The notes under the pieces are model-generated. The model saw only the letters and a list, made by a program, of their open reading frames with translations. It did no database searches and had not been told where the DNA came from. Positions 11,877 to 23,057 of a DNA stretch of 64,000 bases are shown here, in pieces; within the stretch, counting starts at the first letter, position 1, and every line of letters begins with the position of its first letter. This DNA is from Blattamonas nauphoetae (lineage: Eukaryota; Preaxostyla; Oxymonadida), in the NCBI GenBank assembly GCA_033064195.1, contig JARBJD010000143.1, positions 115,774 through 179,773 of the forward strand, given 5' to 3'. The position numbers and the translations under genes are program-made.

Positions 11877-12903
11877 ATGGGAAATCAAACAGCTTACCCA
11901 ACCTTTGACTACCCGCTTCCACAACCTTCAGACGACAGTTGGTCCTCTTACCTCCGTCATTGCTCTCTTCGCCAATTCGAGAACCTGATGTACTCATTCG
12001 AGACAAAATACAAAGGGAAGATTGTGGAGTGGGAAGGAACAGTTGCAACTGCTTCTGACAAAAAGGTTCAATTTATTATGAACCCGTCCGAATCGTCACG
12101 AACCAGATACGACATCACTCTCACTCTTGACAGCGAAACACGACAAACGTATCCAGAATTTGTTGTCGGTGAAACCAGGAAATTCCGAGGGAGGCTTGAC
12201 GCTCTCGGTGTGCTCTTATTTCTGTCATCATCTTTCCATTCTTCATTCGTCAGGAACATATCGGACGCACAAGCTGACTGGAGTGCCTCTGAACAGCTCT
12301 GAGCCGGTCATTCCCTTCACGTGGCTGGACTTCTGCCTCCACTTCGGTCTAAGTGCTCAAAAGTCGGCGGATCTGTTCTTCGAAAAGTATTTTGAGAACC
12401 GTCCCATGTTCATCACCGGAGTCCTCACATCTCGCTCAATGCTTGCCCATGAAGAGAAAGAGGGTGGAATATACAATTTGGTTGATTTCAACTGTACTGA
12501 CCTCGATCCATCTGTTCATCCAGAACCCATCAAACTGCGAGCCTACCGTTACGCCAAAGATGTTGTTAAGAACTTGAACGCTCTTATTGAGTCAAAGGAA
12601 ACTGTCACAGTGTGTGTGTCCGTATTAAAGCGGAAATGCGACTACCACGACCTCCGGCTGCATTGCTTCATTCCGCCGAGTTTCAAAAGCGAAGTATCAT
12701 CCGCCGAAGGCAATGAAGCGCCGAAACCACAGTATATCACTTGGGACTATGCTCCTGATGACTTCCACGTGTCTGCCATGGCCGATGGGAATGTCAAGGA
12801 CGACGAACCACAACCGGCTCAGAATCCAGAATTTACAGCCAGAATGGACCTTGGTTCTCTTCCATCTGCTCCACTTGCCGATAAAATTGAGATCATTTCC
12901 TGA
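11877..12903 (+). CDS. Two-exon hypothetical protein, possible OB-fold N-terminus
   Basis: Exons 11877-12207 and 12254-12903 flank a 46-bp GT-AG intron (phase 1) and give 326 residues. Reading straight through the intron would stop at 12302, so splicing is needed. The N-terminal 130 residues (H-C-S-L-R at the start, G-K-I-V-E-W-E-G-T-V, M-N-P-S-E-S, V-G-E-T-R-K-F-R-G-R-L) have an alternating strand pattern. It loosely resembles the OB-like C-terminal domain of wolframin-type proteins; that link is tentative. The second exon has no motif I recognise. No signal peptide or membrane segment is evident, so it is probably cytosolic. Confidence 0.7.
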
Positions 12904-13124
12904 ATAACTCAACATACAATTCTAACTTCCGTTGGGATGAGTATTCACTGTTGTTTGTTTTCTTGATGAGATGCAATCCTTATTTCTTGATTTACTAATG
13001 TCTTTCTTTGTATAATCATTTAAGTCACACTTTCTCATGAATTCCTTTGAACTAAGGACAGACAACTGTCATTCTGCCCATATTTTAATTCGCAGGCTAA
13101 CTCAACTCGTCAAGATCTCACAAT

Positions 13125-13649
13125 ATGAATAATTTTCCTGAACTTGTTCAACGTGCTTCCGACTTTTACATGAACAGGGTTATAGAACCCGTTCTCCTGC
13201 TGTCATTCCTCCAGAGGGCGACAAGCCGCTTTGAAAGCAAACTAGGAGGAGAACCGTACATGACCTGGATGGACCAATATCCTTTGAATGGACGTGGTGA
13301 CCCACTCCACTTTTTGTGTCAGATAAACTTCGAAGAAATGGCGCCACTACCATCGTTTCCCAAGGAGGGCATTCTCCAATTCTATATCACACGGGATTAT
13401 GGTCATATGCCATGGTCGGGATTCTGTGAAGAAAATGGTGATTGGCGAGTGATATATCATCCAACAATCAACAGAGATCCTGATTTACAAGCAACAGTTC
13501 CACCGATTGATCCATCACGCCATTTCCCGTTCCAAGGCGAATTTCACATTTCAGGGACATACAACGAAGAGACTACACGGTTCAAAACACCCCGCGAAGA
13601 TGCTTATGCTGGCTCTGAAATCTGTTTTGTCATCATTGTAAGTTCCTAG
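13125..13649 (+). pseudogene. Truncated YwqG/DUF1963-family protein
   Basis: 174 residues from ATG 13125 to TAG at 13647. Residues 25-115 match the N-terminal half of the YwqG/DUF1963 family: a K-L-G-G-E-P-Y-M start, P-L-H-F-L-C-Q-I-N-F-E-E-M, then G-I-L-Q-F-Y-I and W-R-V-I-Y-H-P. Family members usually run to about 260 residues with a second half containing G-G-Y and F-T-Q motifs, which I do not find downstream. The frame ends at a good 5' splice signal (GTAAGT at 13638), so a lost or missed 3' exon is possible. A 28-bp intron to 13665 would add only about 37 unconvincing residues. YwqG proteins are of unknown function and common in bacteria. Confidence 0.6.
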
Positions 13650-14056
13650 TTCGGGTGATTTATAGGAAGGACGCAGATCTATATGCAACATTCTCATGCC
13701 ACTGTCGAATACGTCATTTTTTGTTTGTTTATGGATGTTTGATCCACCGGATTTGTCACCCATTTCGAGATCATGAACAGAATCGTCAAAATGTGAAACG
13801 AAAACGAATTTTCAATGTCAAGAAGTTGCCAGTAATCTTGCCACGCAGAGACAGTTCTCCAAAACTAACCTTAAAATATGGGATGTGGAATTTGGAAAAT
13901 TATGAAGGAGGATCAGAGATGATCCCATTGATAGTTGAATGGCAATGACATTGCGATGGGAGCGAGGGCAGAAAACGAATGCTTGTAAACTAGTAAAGGA
14001 AGAGTTGTTGTTGGATAGGGTCAAGAAATGATGTAATTGTACGTTCACCGTGTTTT
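13650..14056. other. Intergenic, no gene recognised
   Basis: About 400 bp between the YwqG fragment and the 3' end of the minus-strand beta-helix gene. Short open frames here have no family features. AT-rich, with no repeat seen. Confidence 0.5.
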
Positions 14057-17000
14057 CTAGTTTGTTAGTACGCTTTTCAGTTGGCAGGCAGAGAAACCGC
14101 ATTGCCTTCGCACAACAATCGGACGCTGTGATTTGCATTCGACCAGCACTCCCACTTTCGAGCTGGTGGTTGGCCTGACCGCGCGGATTGTTTCATCTCT
14201 CACAGGAACACCTTCAATTCGAGGGAAGTCATTGTTGGTGACTGTTGTGTCTTCAACCCACATGCGGACGAGAGCGACGGATGCAATTTGATGGCCAGAC
14301 GAGACGACGACAGCGCCATCTGAAGAGGAGAACGAGTCGAGGATGAACCAGTCGGTGAGAGTGATGGATTGCGATGTTGGGGTGGGCGAGGTGAAGGGCG
14401 GGGAGAGCACGATCAGAACGGCATTTCCAGCAATCTCCCCGTTTTTGAGGCAGCCACTCCCTTCGATCGTCACAGTTTCCATCTCCAGTGTCTTCTGAGC
14501 TGTCTCGACAGAGATGAGAGGAGTGCGAGCCGAAGTCGATGTCGACTGGACGCGGCGCGTGTTCAGAAAGACGGATTTGGTGAGCGTGAACTTCGACTCG
14601 ATCGATGACGACGAGAACTCGATCAGAGGAGCGTTGGTTGTGTCTGTGTTGGACACGTGCAGTATGTTGAGATTCAGCTGGACGTCCTCCATTTGCGACA
14701 CTGCCTGGATCATTGTCTGCCCCTCCTCCAACTTCAGATCATCAAACATGCAGTTTTCCACATCCACCTGTCCCGCATCGGCAGAGACCAGTCCGACCCC
14801 CACTCCGCTCGTCAGCTGAGAGAGCGTGACAGACAGGATGGTGATCGAGCCGCGTCCAGCGAGGACGAAGCGCGGGGGGACAGCGCCAGTGAACGAAGAA
14901 GACGAGGGCAGTCGCAGGACGAGACTGAACAAGCTGACAGTTCCTTCATTCACCCATACAGCCCCGCTGGCAGCGTTGGTCGGGCAGGAGAGAGAGCTGT
15001 CGATAACCACCACTGCACTCGAACTTTCCGACGCCGAAGTGATAGTAAGCTCCTTCGACCGAACTTCAATGCAGGACACGAAGGATGCCAACTGAATCAC
15101 TCGCATCTCAGTCATCGCTTCTGTGTCCTTGTTCTGAGCACTCAGCCAGGCGGTGCTGATCGACGAGCACGGAGTCTCAAACTCGCCACACTCCTGCCAG
15201 TCGTCTACACCTCCCTCTCGTGCGAAGACGGCACTGCCGACAAGAGGGGGTGGTGGTGACGACGCTTCTTTGAGGGAGACACTGCCTGTCACGATGTAGC
15301 CAGCGACAGTTGCTGAGACAACAGCATACTCTTCAATGTTCTCCTGAAGGATTCCTTGTGGGCCTGTGGTGATCTGTGTGACTGCTGATGTTGGGGATGA
15401 AGAGAAAGAGAACGAGATGAGCCGTTGGATGTTTGGGAGTCCTGTTTGTGTGGTTTTGTTTTCGTTGCTGACGAGGACAAGCATGATCGTGTTGAGAGAG
15501 GGAGATGACACTGTGGCTGTGACATTGATGCTGTCATCGGGTCTTCGTGTGAATTCAATTGAGGATAACTCGATGGAGTCTTGGATTTGGGGGATCAAGT
15601 GATCTGCGGTCTCGCCGTCACTTGTCATGACTCTTTTATCTCCCGAATTTGTATCACAGTTCACAAAGACATTGGACGTCAAGGTTGATATGTCTTTGTC
15701 CGTGTAGAAATCGTGCCCGCCTTGCGCCGCTGAACAATTTCTGAACTGGACACTGGTCAGTGTGAGTGAACCGAACTTGATAGAGCATCCCCCACCTTGT
15801 TCGAACCCACCTTCCGCTTTACACAAGACAAAAGCGCAGTTTGAGATAGTAATTGCCGAGCTGACTGTTAACACATATACCCCTCCGCCGACTTCATATG
15901 CAGTGCTTTTGAAGAAGAAACAGTCTGAAATAGCGATTGTGAGCCCGTTTCGAATTGACACACTCCCACCATTTGAATCTGAGTTGCATGAGGCAAACGT
16001 GTTTCTGATGAGGTTAAGTTCGCCTTCGGTCATCATATTGATGTAAAGGGATCCTCCCTCATTTTCACTGGTGCATTCTAAAAAGGAATTGTCTTCGAAA
16101 GTGATTGATTGACTGGCATTCAAGATGTGTACGGCGCCACCTGGTTGCGTTGAGCTAATCCCTTTGAATGTGCAACGGTAGAAGAGCATCGAGTCATACT
16201 TACCTGAGACATCGTAAATGAGAGGGTTTTCGTTCTGATATTGGTGGTGATCTTGGAGAGAGAAGGCATCGTTGCGGCATTTCATGAACGATGTGTTGGA
16301 GCAGAGGAAGCTTCCTCCACGGTTGATATCCAAACAAGCCGTTCCATAAAGAGAGTTGGAGCACTTTGAAACGTGGCATTGCATGATTCTTTGTTTAAAC
16401 GCCTGTCCGTGGTTGTCAACAACTGTGACCTGGGGCGAGCTTGTTGAATTGAGAATGGAGCTATAACTGAAGTCGAAGGTGCAATCGGATAAAAACGACG
16501 ATAGTATGGTGTTTGTATGGTCAAAAGCAAAAAGTGGGCCAGTGCCAGGAGAAATGTGTGTGTTGGCGATTGACACGTCAACAGCAGAAACGGTGAATGG
16601 GGTTGAAACGGAAGGCGTCGGAAATGTTGATTCAGATTGTTTGAAATGGTTTGTGAGGGATGGCGAGGTGTAATTGGCTAGCGGTGGAAGTACGTGACCG
16701 GACTGTGGATGCAGCTTGCAACTGCAGATGAGTAGGGACGAGCGCTCATTATTAGAATTGTCCACAAACAGGAACGGAGACAACTCTGATCCTGCATGGA
16801 TTGAACACGATGCTAACTGGACGGTTGAGGAATGAATTGTTGCGATGATGATTCGCTCGTCGCCTGTGACGAAGTTGACTCTGTTGATAAAGACCGTTGA
16901 GTTTGCGACTCCCAGGAGTGTAGAAAAGATATTTGAATCTTTTCCATTGGAGCGTTGAAGTTCTGGCTGAGTACGTTTGGAATTTGGTGAGAGTGGAGAA

Positions 17001-17239
17001 TGTGATAGAGTGGTTGATTGTCCATTCAATGTCAGGAATTGGCTAACAATCTGAAAGTTATTTGTGTGGAGAGGAGAAGGGGGGAGTTGAATGATTCGCA
17101 TGTCTCCATTTTCTGATGTTGAAGAATTTGGTTTGTATGATTCCAGAATTAAGTCAAATGAAGAGCCAGGAGACGCCAACACTTCAGAAAAATCACCAAA
17201 AATAGTGTGAATAATGAAGAGAATCGTAAAAGACGACAT
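14057..17239 (-). CDS. Secreted beta-helix protein without membrane anchor
   Basis: 1060 residues from ATG at 17239 (the longer frame to 17248 begins with TTG) to TAG at 14057. A signal peptide covers about residues 1-25. The first 550 residues carry beta-helix coils such as N-C-x-F-x-x-C and G-G-S/G-G-G turns (for example the G-G-S-V-S-I-R-N-G region). A second helix-like segment begins near C-G-E-F-E-T-P-C. This segment is also recognisable in the neighbour at 17482-23057, so the two are paralogues placed head to head with only 242 bp between starts. Unlike those at 351 and 17482 it stops before any transmembrane or kinase-like part. It is either a secreted variant or a 3'-truncated copy; no remnant of the missing tail is visible downstream. 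Confidence 0.75.
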   Translation of the reverse strand: MSSFTILFIIHTIFGDFSEVLASPGSSFDLILESYKPNSSTSENGDMRIIQLPPSPLHTNNFQIVSQFLTLNGQSTTLSHSPLSPNSKRTQPELQRSNGKDSNIFSTLLGVANSTVFINRVNFVTGDERIIIATIHSSTVQLASCSIHAGSELSPFLFVDNSNNERSSLLICSCKLHPQSGHVLPPLANYTSPSLTNHFKQSESTFPTPSVSTPFTVSAVDVSIANTHISPGTGPLFAFDHTNTILSSFLSDCTFDFSYSSILNSTSSPQVTVVDNHGQAFKQRIMQCHVSKCSNSLYGTACLDINRGGSFLCSNTSFMKCRNDAFSLQDHHQYQNENPLIYDVSGKYDSMLFYRCTFKGISSTQPGGAVHILNASQSITFEDNSFLECTSENEGGSLYINMMTEGELNLIRNTFASCNSDSNGGSVSIRNGLTIAISDCFFFKSTAYEVGGGVYVLTVSSAITISNCAFVLCKAEGGFEQGGGCSIKFGSLTLTSVQFRNCSAAQGGHDFYTDKDISTLTSNVFVNCDTNSGDKRVMTSDGETADHLIPQIQDSIELSSIEFTRRPDDSINVTATVSSPSLNTIMLVLVSNENKTTQTGLPNIQRLISFSFSSSPTSAVTQITTGPQGILQENIEEYAVVSATVAGYIVTGSVSLKEASSPPPPLVGSAVFAREGGVDDWQECGEFETPCSSISTAWLSAQNKDTEAMTEMRVIQLASFVSCIEVRSKELTITSASESSSAVVVIDSSLSCPTNAASGAVWVNEGTVSLFSLVLRLPSSSSFTGAVPPRFVLAGRGSITILSVTLSQLTSGVGVGLVSADAGQVDVENCMFDDLKLEEGQTMIQAVSQMEDVQLNLNILHVSNTDTTNAPLIEFSSSSIESKFTLTKSVFLNTRRVQSTSTSARTPLISVETAQKTLEMETVTIEGSGCLKNGEIAGNAVLIVLSPPFTSPTPTSQSITLTDWFILDSFSSSDGAVVVSSGHQIASVALVRMWVEDTTVTNNDFPRIEGVPVRDETIRAVRPTTSSKVGVLVECKSQRPIVVRRQCGFSACQLKSVLTN

Positions 17240-17481
17240 CAGAATCAAGTGATTTGGGTAATACTAAAATATGGTTTGATCGAACAGTATGATCAAGGGG
17301 GGAAAATAACCGAAAAATGGGTATGTCACAATCATGATTTTAAAAAAAAGTATACTCAGAAACCTTTAAAATAAGATTGCACTTCTCCTTGGAGTTAATC
17401 GTGGTTCGAACCATTTAATTGTGTGATCGACTCACAATCTGTTCACCAACATAATCAATCAATTCAAGTCGATTGCTGTCG

Positions 17482-20400
17482 ATGAATCGTGTCCTCATCG
17501 TTCTCCAAGTCCTGTCCTCATCTCACATTCCTGTCCGCCGTTCCATCTCATCTTTATCAGGCTATTTGAGCAGAAACGAAGCAAATAGTTCCGAAAACGG
17601 AAATCCAGAATCGGCGGTACACCACATCCAGAAAGACGTTCTTATCGCTGCCACGATCCAAATACGATCCCAAAGTCTCTCATTAATTGGCACTAATGCC
17701 TCAATGCTTTTTAATCTTGACATCGATCATCACTTAAAACTTCACGTCAAGTCATTGGAACACAAATGCAAGGAACAAGCTGCTTCATCACATTTTCTGT
17801 TCGATGTCTCAAATAGCACCTTCTCCGTTGAAGGTGTGAATATAGACTGCAACTCGGGAAGAAATGGGATCTGTTCGATTTCCGGCTCTCAAGTTCAGTT
17901 TTCGTCGAGCACAATCTCCTCAACCGGGCTTTCCTCGCCATTCATGATCAGGACATTCGATTCTGAAGCATACCAGCAAATGTCAACCATTTCCCTTGTC
18001 GGCGTGACTCACCTCTCGAAAACGTGCACCCTTCCGCCTCTTGTCGGACTTATCCACACACCGACCCTGCTTCCATCTGACCCCAACTCTGATTTGAATG
18101 ATCTCTCGTTGGAGACTGGCGCAGGCGTGTCTGTTGTCGGAATGGGGCTTGTGTTGGACTCGACGTCGTTTCAAGCTGGAACCGGCCCTCTCTTCTCGTT
18201 CGGCCAGTCGGAAGAATCGTCACTGGCCGACACAACACACTCGCTTCGAATGGAGACAACGCTGATGGGAAGCTCGCTGGTGAATGTGACAAGCAGAAAA
18301 GTGGCGACATGGAAGGATCTGGTGGAGGGTCAGCAATCTTCATCGTGTCCTCCATCTCTCTCTCCGTCAAGCAGTGCTTCTTCTGCAAATGCAGGTGCAA
18401 TGGGTTTGGGGACGATGGGGGAGCGATTTGCGTTCGAGGCAATGCCGCAGCTGGGCAGTATTTCCGGCTCGACCGATCCTCTTTCTCCGAATGCACGTCA
18501 AATGCACCTTTTCCAAATTTCGGAGACTGTGCGTCAATCAGCACCACTCCATCCGTCACAATCAACGACTCTTTCTTTGAGAAGTCGTCGGCGAATTATG
18601 ATGGTGCTCTCGCTCTCTCCGCAGGCACGCACAGCATCCTCTTCAACTGCGCCTTCGTCCTCTGCTCATCGGCTGGTCATGCTGGTGCAGTGGGGATTCA
18701 TGGAACAGCAACGTTAGAATTCTCCTTTGTCCAGTTTCGACAATGTTCGTCAACCAACGCCAATCCAAACGGGCGAGACGTGCTCCTCGAGAATCTGGGG
18801 CGCTCTCAGGTTTCGGAGAAGAATTTCACGTTCTGTGACTCCACATCTGCTCATCCCAACGTCTACTTTGTTTATGGATACCACTCCGACAGCGATCTCG
18901 TCCCTGAAATTCAGTCAACACCCGACATTTCAGATATCGACATCCAGTTCGATGAGGAGCATGAGGTGGCCGTGGTGAGTGTGACAGCATCAGAAGCGAT
19001 TCGAGGGACGATGGGGATTCTCTTGAATGGGTGTATTGTGCCTCGACTCATCCATGTCGTGTTCGGTACCGATACAGGGCTGAGCCAAACAGGATCTGCC
19101 GTTGTCTCATCAGGACCGAACGGAATCCTCCCAAATGCAGAATATCAAGTACTCAACCACTCCTTCGCTGCTGTCTTTCTCCCTCCCAGACTTGAGCATT
19201 GCGTGTGCTCTCTCCATGATGCGTACTCCTGCCTCGTCATTCTCACCGGAAGCAGTTTGATGGAAGGTGATTATCAGATGAAGTTCAAGAAAGGGCAGGA
19301 CGGAGAAGAGAAAGAGATCGCATTGACTTGGGTCAACGCGTCGACTTTACACGGATCAGTCTCGCTCTATTCGTCGTCTGCCACAGATCGGTTGGAATGG
19401 GACTCGGAATACGAAGTGACGTGTGTTGTGGGAAGGACACAGAGCGAGGAAATCCAAATTGAACTTTCTCGAACACTCAAGTTCAGCACGCCGAAAGAGC
19501 CGATTCGGATTGAAGGAGCGAATTGCACACTGGGTGGCTCGAAGGAGGAGGCGGGAGTTGTGGAGTTTTGGGGAGTGGGTCTGTCGAGTGGGAAGGGAAA
19601 CAGACTGAAAGTGAAGAAAGAGAAGGAGGGCGTTGTGTCTGGAGAAGAGATTGAATTGACAGGAACACTCCTTGTTGAGAGTGAATCGGGGTCGTTCTTG
19701 CACACTGAGGAGATCTTTGGGATGTCGTCTCCTCTTGTTTCGTATGGGGAGACATATTTGGTTGTTGGGATTGTTGTGGGAGGAGAGGATGGAGTGGTGA
19801 ACGCTAACGTTCGCTTCTCTGTTCCTGCTGAGCCTTCTCGATTGACGAAAATGACAGCGAGCGACTTTACCGATGCAGAAAAGACACAAATGGAACTTTC
19901 ATTTGAAACACGCTCATTGAAAGCTAGCACAACTTACGAGATGATACTCAAGTCGATTGTTGGGGAGGGAAGGACACCACACGAAAAGAGGATTGTGGTG
20001 ACAACGAGCACAAGTGGAGAGATTGAGGCATTTTCGATATCTCTTTATCCAATTGAGAAAGAAGAATCGAAACGGAAGGGTCAGCTGGAGTTTGGGACTC
20101 GCTATGAAGTGAAATCCATCGATGATGGTTCCGGAACGATTCACATCGAAACAGCGGACACATTGTTCTCCACGCCAGATGAGCCTGTTCGTATCGAAGG
20201 TTGTGTTAGCCAACTGTTGAGCAAAGATCGAGAGACTGTCACACTTCTCTTGACAGGTCGACTTCTAACATCGTCTCTGGTGTCAGTCTGCCTCAGCAAT
20301 GGTTCTCACAAGTGGATTCCTCTCCATCCAATCAACGTTGAGAACCACACACACTGTTTGGTTGAGTTTGTCGTTGGGAAGGATGAAACCACATCCACAC

Positions 20401-23057
20401 TCTCGTATGGGAAGAAATACTCACTCCAACAAGACGGCGAATCCGCTAACTTTATTGTGAACAGTGGAATTCTTGTTTATGTTCCCAATCCTCCCATTCT
20501 TCGTGAGATCAAGTTCTCATTTGCGAACAGTATGAACACGAGCTGCTTTGTGGAAGTGAGTGGGAGCGATCTGGTTGCCTCGACGGGATACAACGTCACA
20601 CTCAACTCTTTCCTTTGTGTTGTCATCCATTTCTCATCATCGACGAGTGGGAGGTCAGGAGAGATTCAGATTGGATGGGAGGGAGGACTGAAGTTCGACA
20701 CGGAATACACAGTGACATCCATTGTGCCACTGGATGAAGATGATGGAGACATCAGACTTCTGGAATCTGTGTCGGGAAAGACAGGGAAACGAACGTCGTC
20801 GCTGAATCTCTTCACTGATTCGTCGTCATCGGAAGAAAGTCCGTTTTGTGGCGAGATGTCGAGGGCATGCTGTTCGATATCAGAAGTGTGGAAGATTGTG
20901 ACGGGCCTCTCGATTGTTCGACAGACGATTGAGATTGTTGACTCAGTGAGGATGAAGGATGGTATTCGGATTGTGGGAGGTATGCATGTTGTGATTCGGA
21001 ATGGGACGAGTTCTGAACCATCGCTGATCGTTCCTTCTTCATTCTCACTGGATTCGCTGTCTGCTGTGATTGTTGTTGAAGCAACAGGATTCCTCGAGAT
21101 TCGAAATGTGAATGTTTCGATTGGTTCATCTGATTCGTCCTTTGTCTTCCTCTCCGCGACACGAGCAACAATTCTTTTGAGGGATGGCCCTATCACTGGT
21201 CCAACATCACCCTCTCTCTCCACCAACGAAGCTGATTTGCACAATGTCTGTTCTTGGACATCTGGAGTTCTCCAACTGACAGACTGTGCGACCACTCTCT
21301 CCCACCAGGACTTCACTCATCTCTCGCAGGGTGTGATCAACATGAACGGAGGAAGTCTTTCGTTGGTGTCATCACTTTTTTCAGACAACTCGCCAAATCT
21401 CGAACCGTTCTCTTCATTCCGCCGAAATCTGATCTGCTCTGACAGTGGATCGATCGAAGTGGGAAGTCTGAGTGGGGGCGATGGGACACTCGACCATCCT
21501 CATCTTTGGATGGCAGCTGATGAATGCACAATGACAGGGGAATATGCCCAGCCGCTCTCTCCTCTCTTTGTCCCATCATTGTCCGAAACATCAACAACCT
21601 CGTTCGACAAAAAGAAGGAACTATTTGAAGTCGAAGTCAAAGGATCAACTCTGATTCCATGTGGCTTGTTCCTGGAAGTGTTTGAAATGATGAAAGAAAA
21701 GAAAGAAGGTGAGAATGAACGATTTCAACTCAACAACAAAACTATAACCTCCTTCACCGAGACTGCAATCACACTCACTCTCCCCTCGTCGTCACTCAGA
21801 TCACTGAACTCTGAGCTGGAATGGCGAGGTCGACTCATCTTCGGAAAAGAGCAACACACTGATGAATGGTTTGTGATTCAGAAGTCATCAATCGAAAGAC
21901 GATCCGAATCAGTTCTGGCGAACATGAAATGGTGGCTGCCTCTCGTCATTGTCGTCGCTGTCGTTCTGCTCACCGTCATCGTGATTGTCATTTTGTGTGT
22001 GTGGCGGAGAAGGAAGAATGGGAAAAAGGAAGACAAAGAACCTCTGATCTCGACACAGGAGATGGAAGTGGAGAAGTACGAAGTGATGGACGACGATGCT
22101 GATGCACCCACAGCCAACGTCTCTTCGATTCGAGGGCTGAATGGGAACACAATGAACACGGTTCATTGGACAGAGAAAGAACATAGTGAAGCAGATAAAA
22201 AGGATGAAGAGAAGGAAGAACGAGAGATACCGTATGAGAACAGAGTGTGCGGATTGAGCTGTGGAGAGAAGAGTGGAGTTGTGTCAGTGGTGGACAAGGC
22301 CGAGACACTGTATCGTCGTTTGCACGTCTTGAAACTGGGTGTGGATCGTCGATGGGCACAACTGTCTGTTGCACGAGGATTGTCGCATGCGATGAACATG
22401 ATGGAATACTCCGCGATTCTGACCGAACTGACATCACACTCGGTTGTGGTGAGTGGAGAGAGGACGATGAGTCTGATTCTGAAGTCAGACTCGACTCAGC
22501 CAGATCCTGTCACAGAACAACATACGCAACAGAACGAAGAAATCAATGAAAACAGAGATGAACATGATGAAGCAAAAGACACTCCTCTCGACTTGCCCAT
22601 TGATGATTCTGAGACAAAACCGACACATCCACAACCACTTCCGATTATTCGTCCTCATCCTCTTCGCCAGAGTGAAGTACATCGGGATGATGTTCGATGG
22701 CAGGCACCTGAAGAAGAGGAAGAGCGAGACGAGGGAAACCAGAAAACAGAGGGTGCAGTTCGGAAAGAGATTGATCGAAGGAAAGTGTCGGTTTTTCGGC
22801 TTGGCCTTGTCTTGTGGGAAATTGAGACTGGTCAGATTCCGTTCTTGGAGCTGGATGGAGTGAACGCTCATCGGAATTTATCGGCTGGGACAAAGCCGAA
22901 GATGGATGGAATCGGAGAGAAGATGAAAGGGCTGATTGAGGAATGCCTTTCTGTAAACCCCGACGATCGTCCATCTGTGGATGCGGTCATTTCTCGACTG
23001 GCGTCGATGGATGGGATGGAATCCACTCTGAAAGCACAACACATCGCTCTCTCCTGA
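17482..23057 (+). pseudogene. Beta-helix receptor with pseudokinase tail, broken by internal deletion and frameshift
   Basis: Starts at ATG 17482 (signal peptide) and reads in one frame to about 18300. The family match then continues in another frame from about 18310 to TGA at 23055. Compared with the paralogues at 351 and 14057, about 110 residues holding the C-H-V-S...T-A-C-L-D block are missing at this point, so a deletion with frameshift is the simplest reading. There is no room for an intron. The rest is undamaged: beta-helix coils, four to five Ig-like repeats ended by F-S-T-P-x-E-P-x-R-I, a second helix-like region, a transmembrane segment at 21925-21990 followed by R-R-R-K. The kinase-like tail has W-Q-A-P-E, L-G-L-V-L-W-E-I-E-T-G and N-P-D-D-R-P-S but no HRD or DFG. 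The long intact 3' frame suggests recent breakage. Confidence 0.7.
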
